Source: DASYGT01 sp035999365 (GTDB lineage Bacteria > Actinomycetota > Actinomycetes > Mycobacteriales > Jatrophihabitantaceae). From it: DNA of 64,000 nt. The notes under the pieces are model-generated. The model had not been told where the DNA came from. It saw nothing but the letters and a program-made list of their open reading frames with translations, and did no database searches. The position numbers and the translations under genes were made by a program. Of this stretch, positions 63,516 through 64,000 are shown in pieces (position 1 is the stretch's first letter; each line of letters starts with the position of its first letter). The stretch is taken from the NCBI GenBank assembly GCA_035999365.1, contig DASYGT010000019.1, forward strand, positions 1-64,000, given 5' to 3'.

Positions 63516-64000
63516 GCGGGAGCCACCGCGCGACGAAGTAGCCCACCCCGTACGGCGCAGCGTCGTAGCGCCGCACTGCGTCGTAGCGGCCGCCACCGAG
63601 CAGCCGCGCGGCCGCATGCCAGGCGCCTACGCCTGCGGCCAGCAGCTCACCGCCCAGGCCCGCGTCGACGTCGAGCAAGGCAGCGGCATCTCCCGACGCC
63701 AGTGCCGCACTCACCGCCGCGTCGAAGGGAACCGCCCGCTCGTCCCAGTAACCCGGCGCCTTCTCGCTGCGCCGTGCCGAGCCGTCACCCATGACCAGCA
63801 GTGACACGTCCTCGTGCTCTGCGACAGCGAGTAGTTCGGCCGAGGCCCGGTGGGCGGCGAAATCCGGACCGATCGAGAAGCCGCGGGCGCCCGACCGGAG
63901 CCCGAGCGCCTCGCGCACGAGCCACGCGCCGATCGTCAGGGACAGCGGCAGGTCCAGATCGCCGCCAGAGGCGGGGGCCCCGAGATGCACCTCGATCGCC
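63508..64000 (-). CDS. Class III extradiol dioxygenase subunit B-like protein, N-terminus cut by window edge
   Basis: About 164 residues visible; the frame continues through the right edge without a stop, so the real start lies outside. SLLVMGDGSARRSEKAPGYWDE and the C-terminal YFVARWLPRA belong to the LigB-like family found beside miaA in actinobacteria (Rv2728c). A true ring-cleaving function is doubtful for this group; metal ligands expected near the N-terminus are not visible. It overlaps miaA by 8 nt. Confidence 0.8.
   Translation of the reverse strand, partial: AIEVHLGAPASGGDLDLPLSLTIGAWLVREALGLRSGARGFSIGPDFAAHRASAELLAVAEHEDVSLLVMGDGSARRSEKAPGYWDERAVPFDAAVSAALASGDAAALLDVDAGLGGELLAAGVGAWHAAARLLGGGRYDAVRRYDAAPYGVGYFVARWLPRA

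Overview
The window is high-GC actinobacterial chromosome. Most genes start or end in ATGA/GTGA overlaps, GTG starts are common, and many products belong to actinobacteria-restricted families (DUF3000, DUF3039, DUF3093, DUF3099, DUF3159, DUF3710, DUF4192, DUF4193, DUF7455). The order hemE, DUF3000-rnd, dxs, TRAM methyltransferase, APC transporter/ceoBC, DUF3159-OB-DUF3710-dut, suhB/ppgK/sigA, sigB-ideR, nrdR, LysM/lexA, hflX-dapF-miaA follows the conserved block around sigA, sigB, ideR and lexA known from Mycobacterium tuberculosis (roughly Rv2678-Rv2728). The B12-dependent nrdJ and the interspersed accessory genes point to a non-mycobacterial, aerobic soil-type actinomycete; the genus cannot be named from the sequence. 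No rRNA, tRNA, prophage, insertion sequence or CRISPR array was seen.

Layout. 0-2 kb: haem synthesis (hemG truncated at the left edge, hemE). 2-7.4 kb: DUF3000-rnd and a fadA-fadJ beta-oxidation operon with a palindromic operator candidate. 7.4-9.3 kb: two-component system. 9.3-12.6 kb: dxs and a TRAM RNA methyltransferase. 12.6-16.1 kb: a KimA-type potassium-importer-like APC protein divergent from two TrkA/RCK proteins. 16.1-24.4 kb: conserved small-DUF block, dut, suhB, ppgK and sigA.

24.4-32.6 kb is the accessory stretch. It holds small Cys-rich proteins, a pair of low-affinity-iron-permease-like membrane proteins, a PH/GRAM-like protein, a neocarzinostatin-fold secreted protein candidate, a GNAT enzyme, a methyltransferase fused to an AhpD-like domain, an MFS exporter, and a tandem HD-GYP protein ending in a LuxR helix-turn-helix. 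32.6-41.7 kb returns to conserved genes (DUF7455, helicase, YihY, DUF3039, DUF3099, dtd, sigB, ideR, DUF4192, NUDIX). 41.8-54.8 kb is mixed: VOC, EamA, PAP2, two oxidoreductase genes, an Abi-alpha-like DUF4393 gene coupled to DUF445, an acyl-CoA ligase with a C-terminal SHOCT domain, and a PadR-controlled ABC exporter.

54.9-64 kb is conserved: nrdR-nrdJ behind a cluster of DnaA-box-like repeats, a LysM gene divergent from lexA with three SOS boxes between them, tatA, hflX, dapF, miaA and a truncated extradiol-dioxygenase-like gene.

The main functional themes are potassium homeostasis (KimA-like plus RCK pair), iron control (ideR and the iron-permease-like pair), primary and alternative sigma factors, SOS/nucleotide metabolism (lexA, nrdRJ, dut), and fatty acid activation and oxidation. 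The observations most worth follow-up are the KimA-RCK module, the three unusual domain fusions, the Abi-alpha/DUF445 pair, the nrdRJ upstream repeat cluster, and a recurrent leaderless-start architecture.
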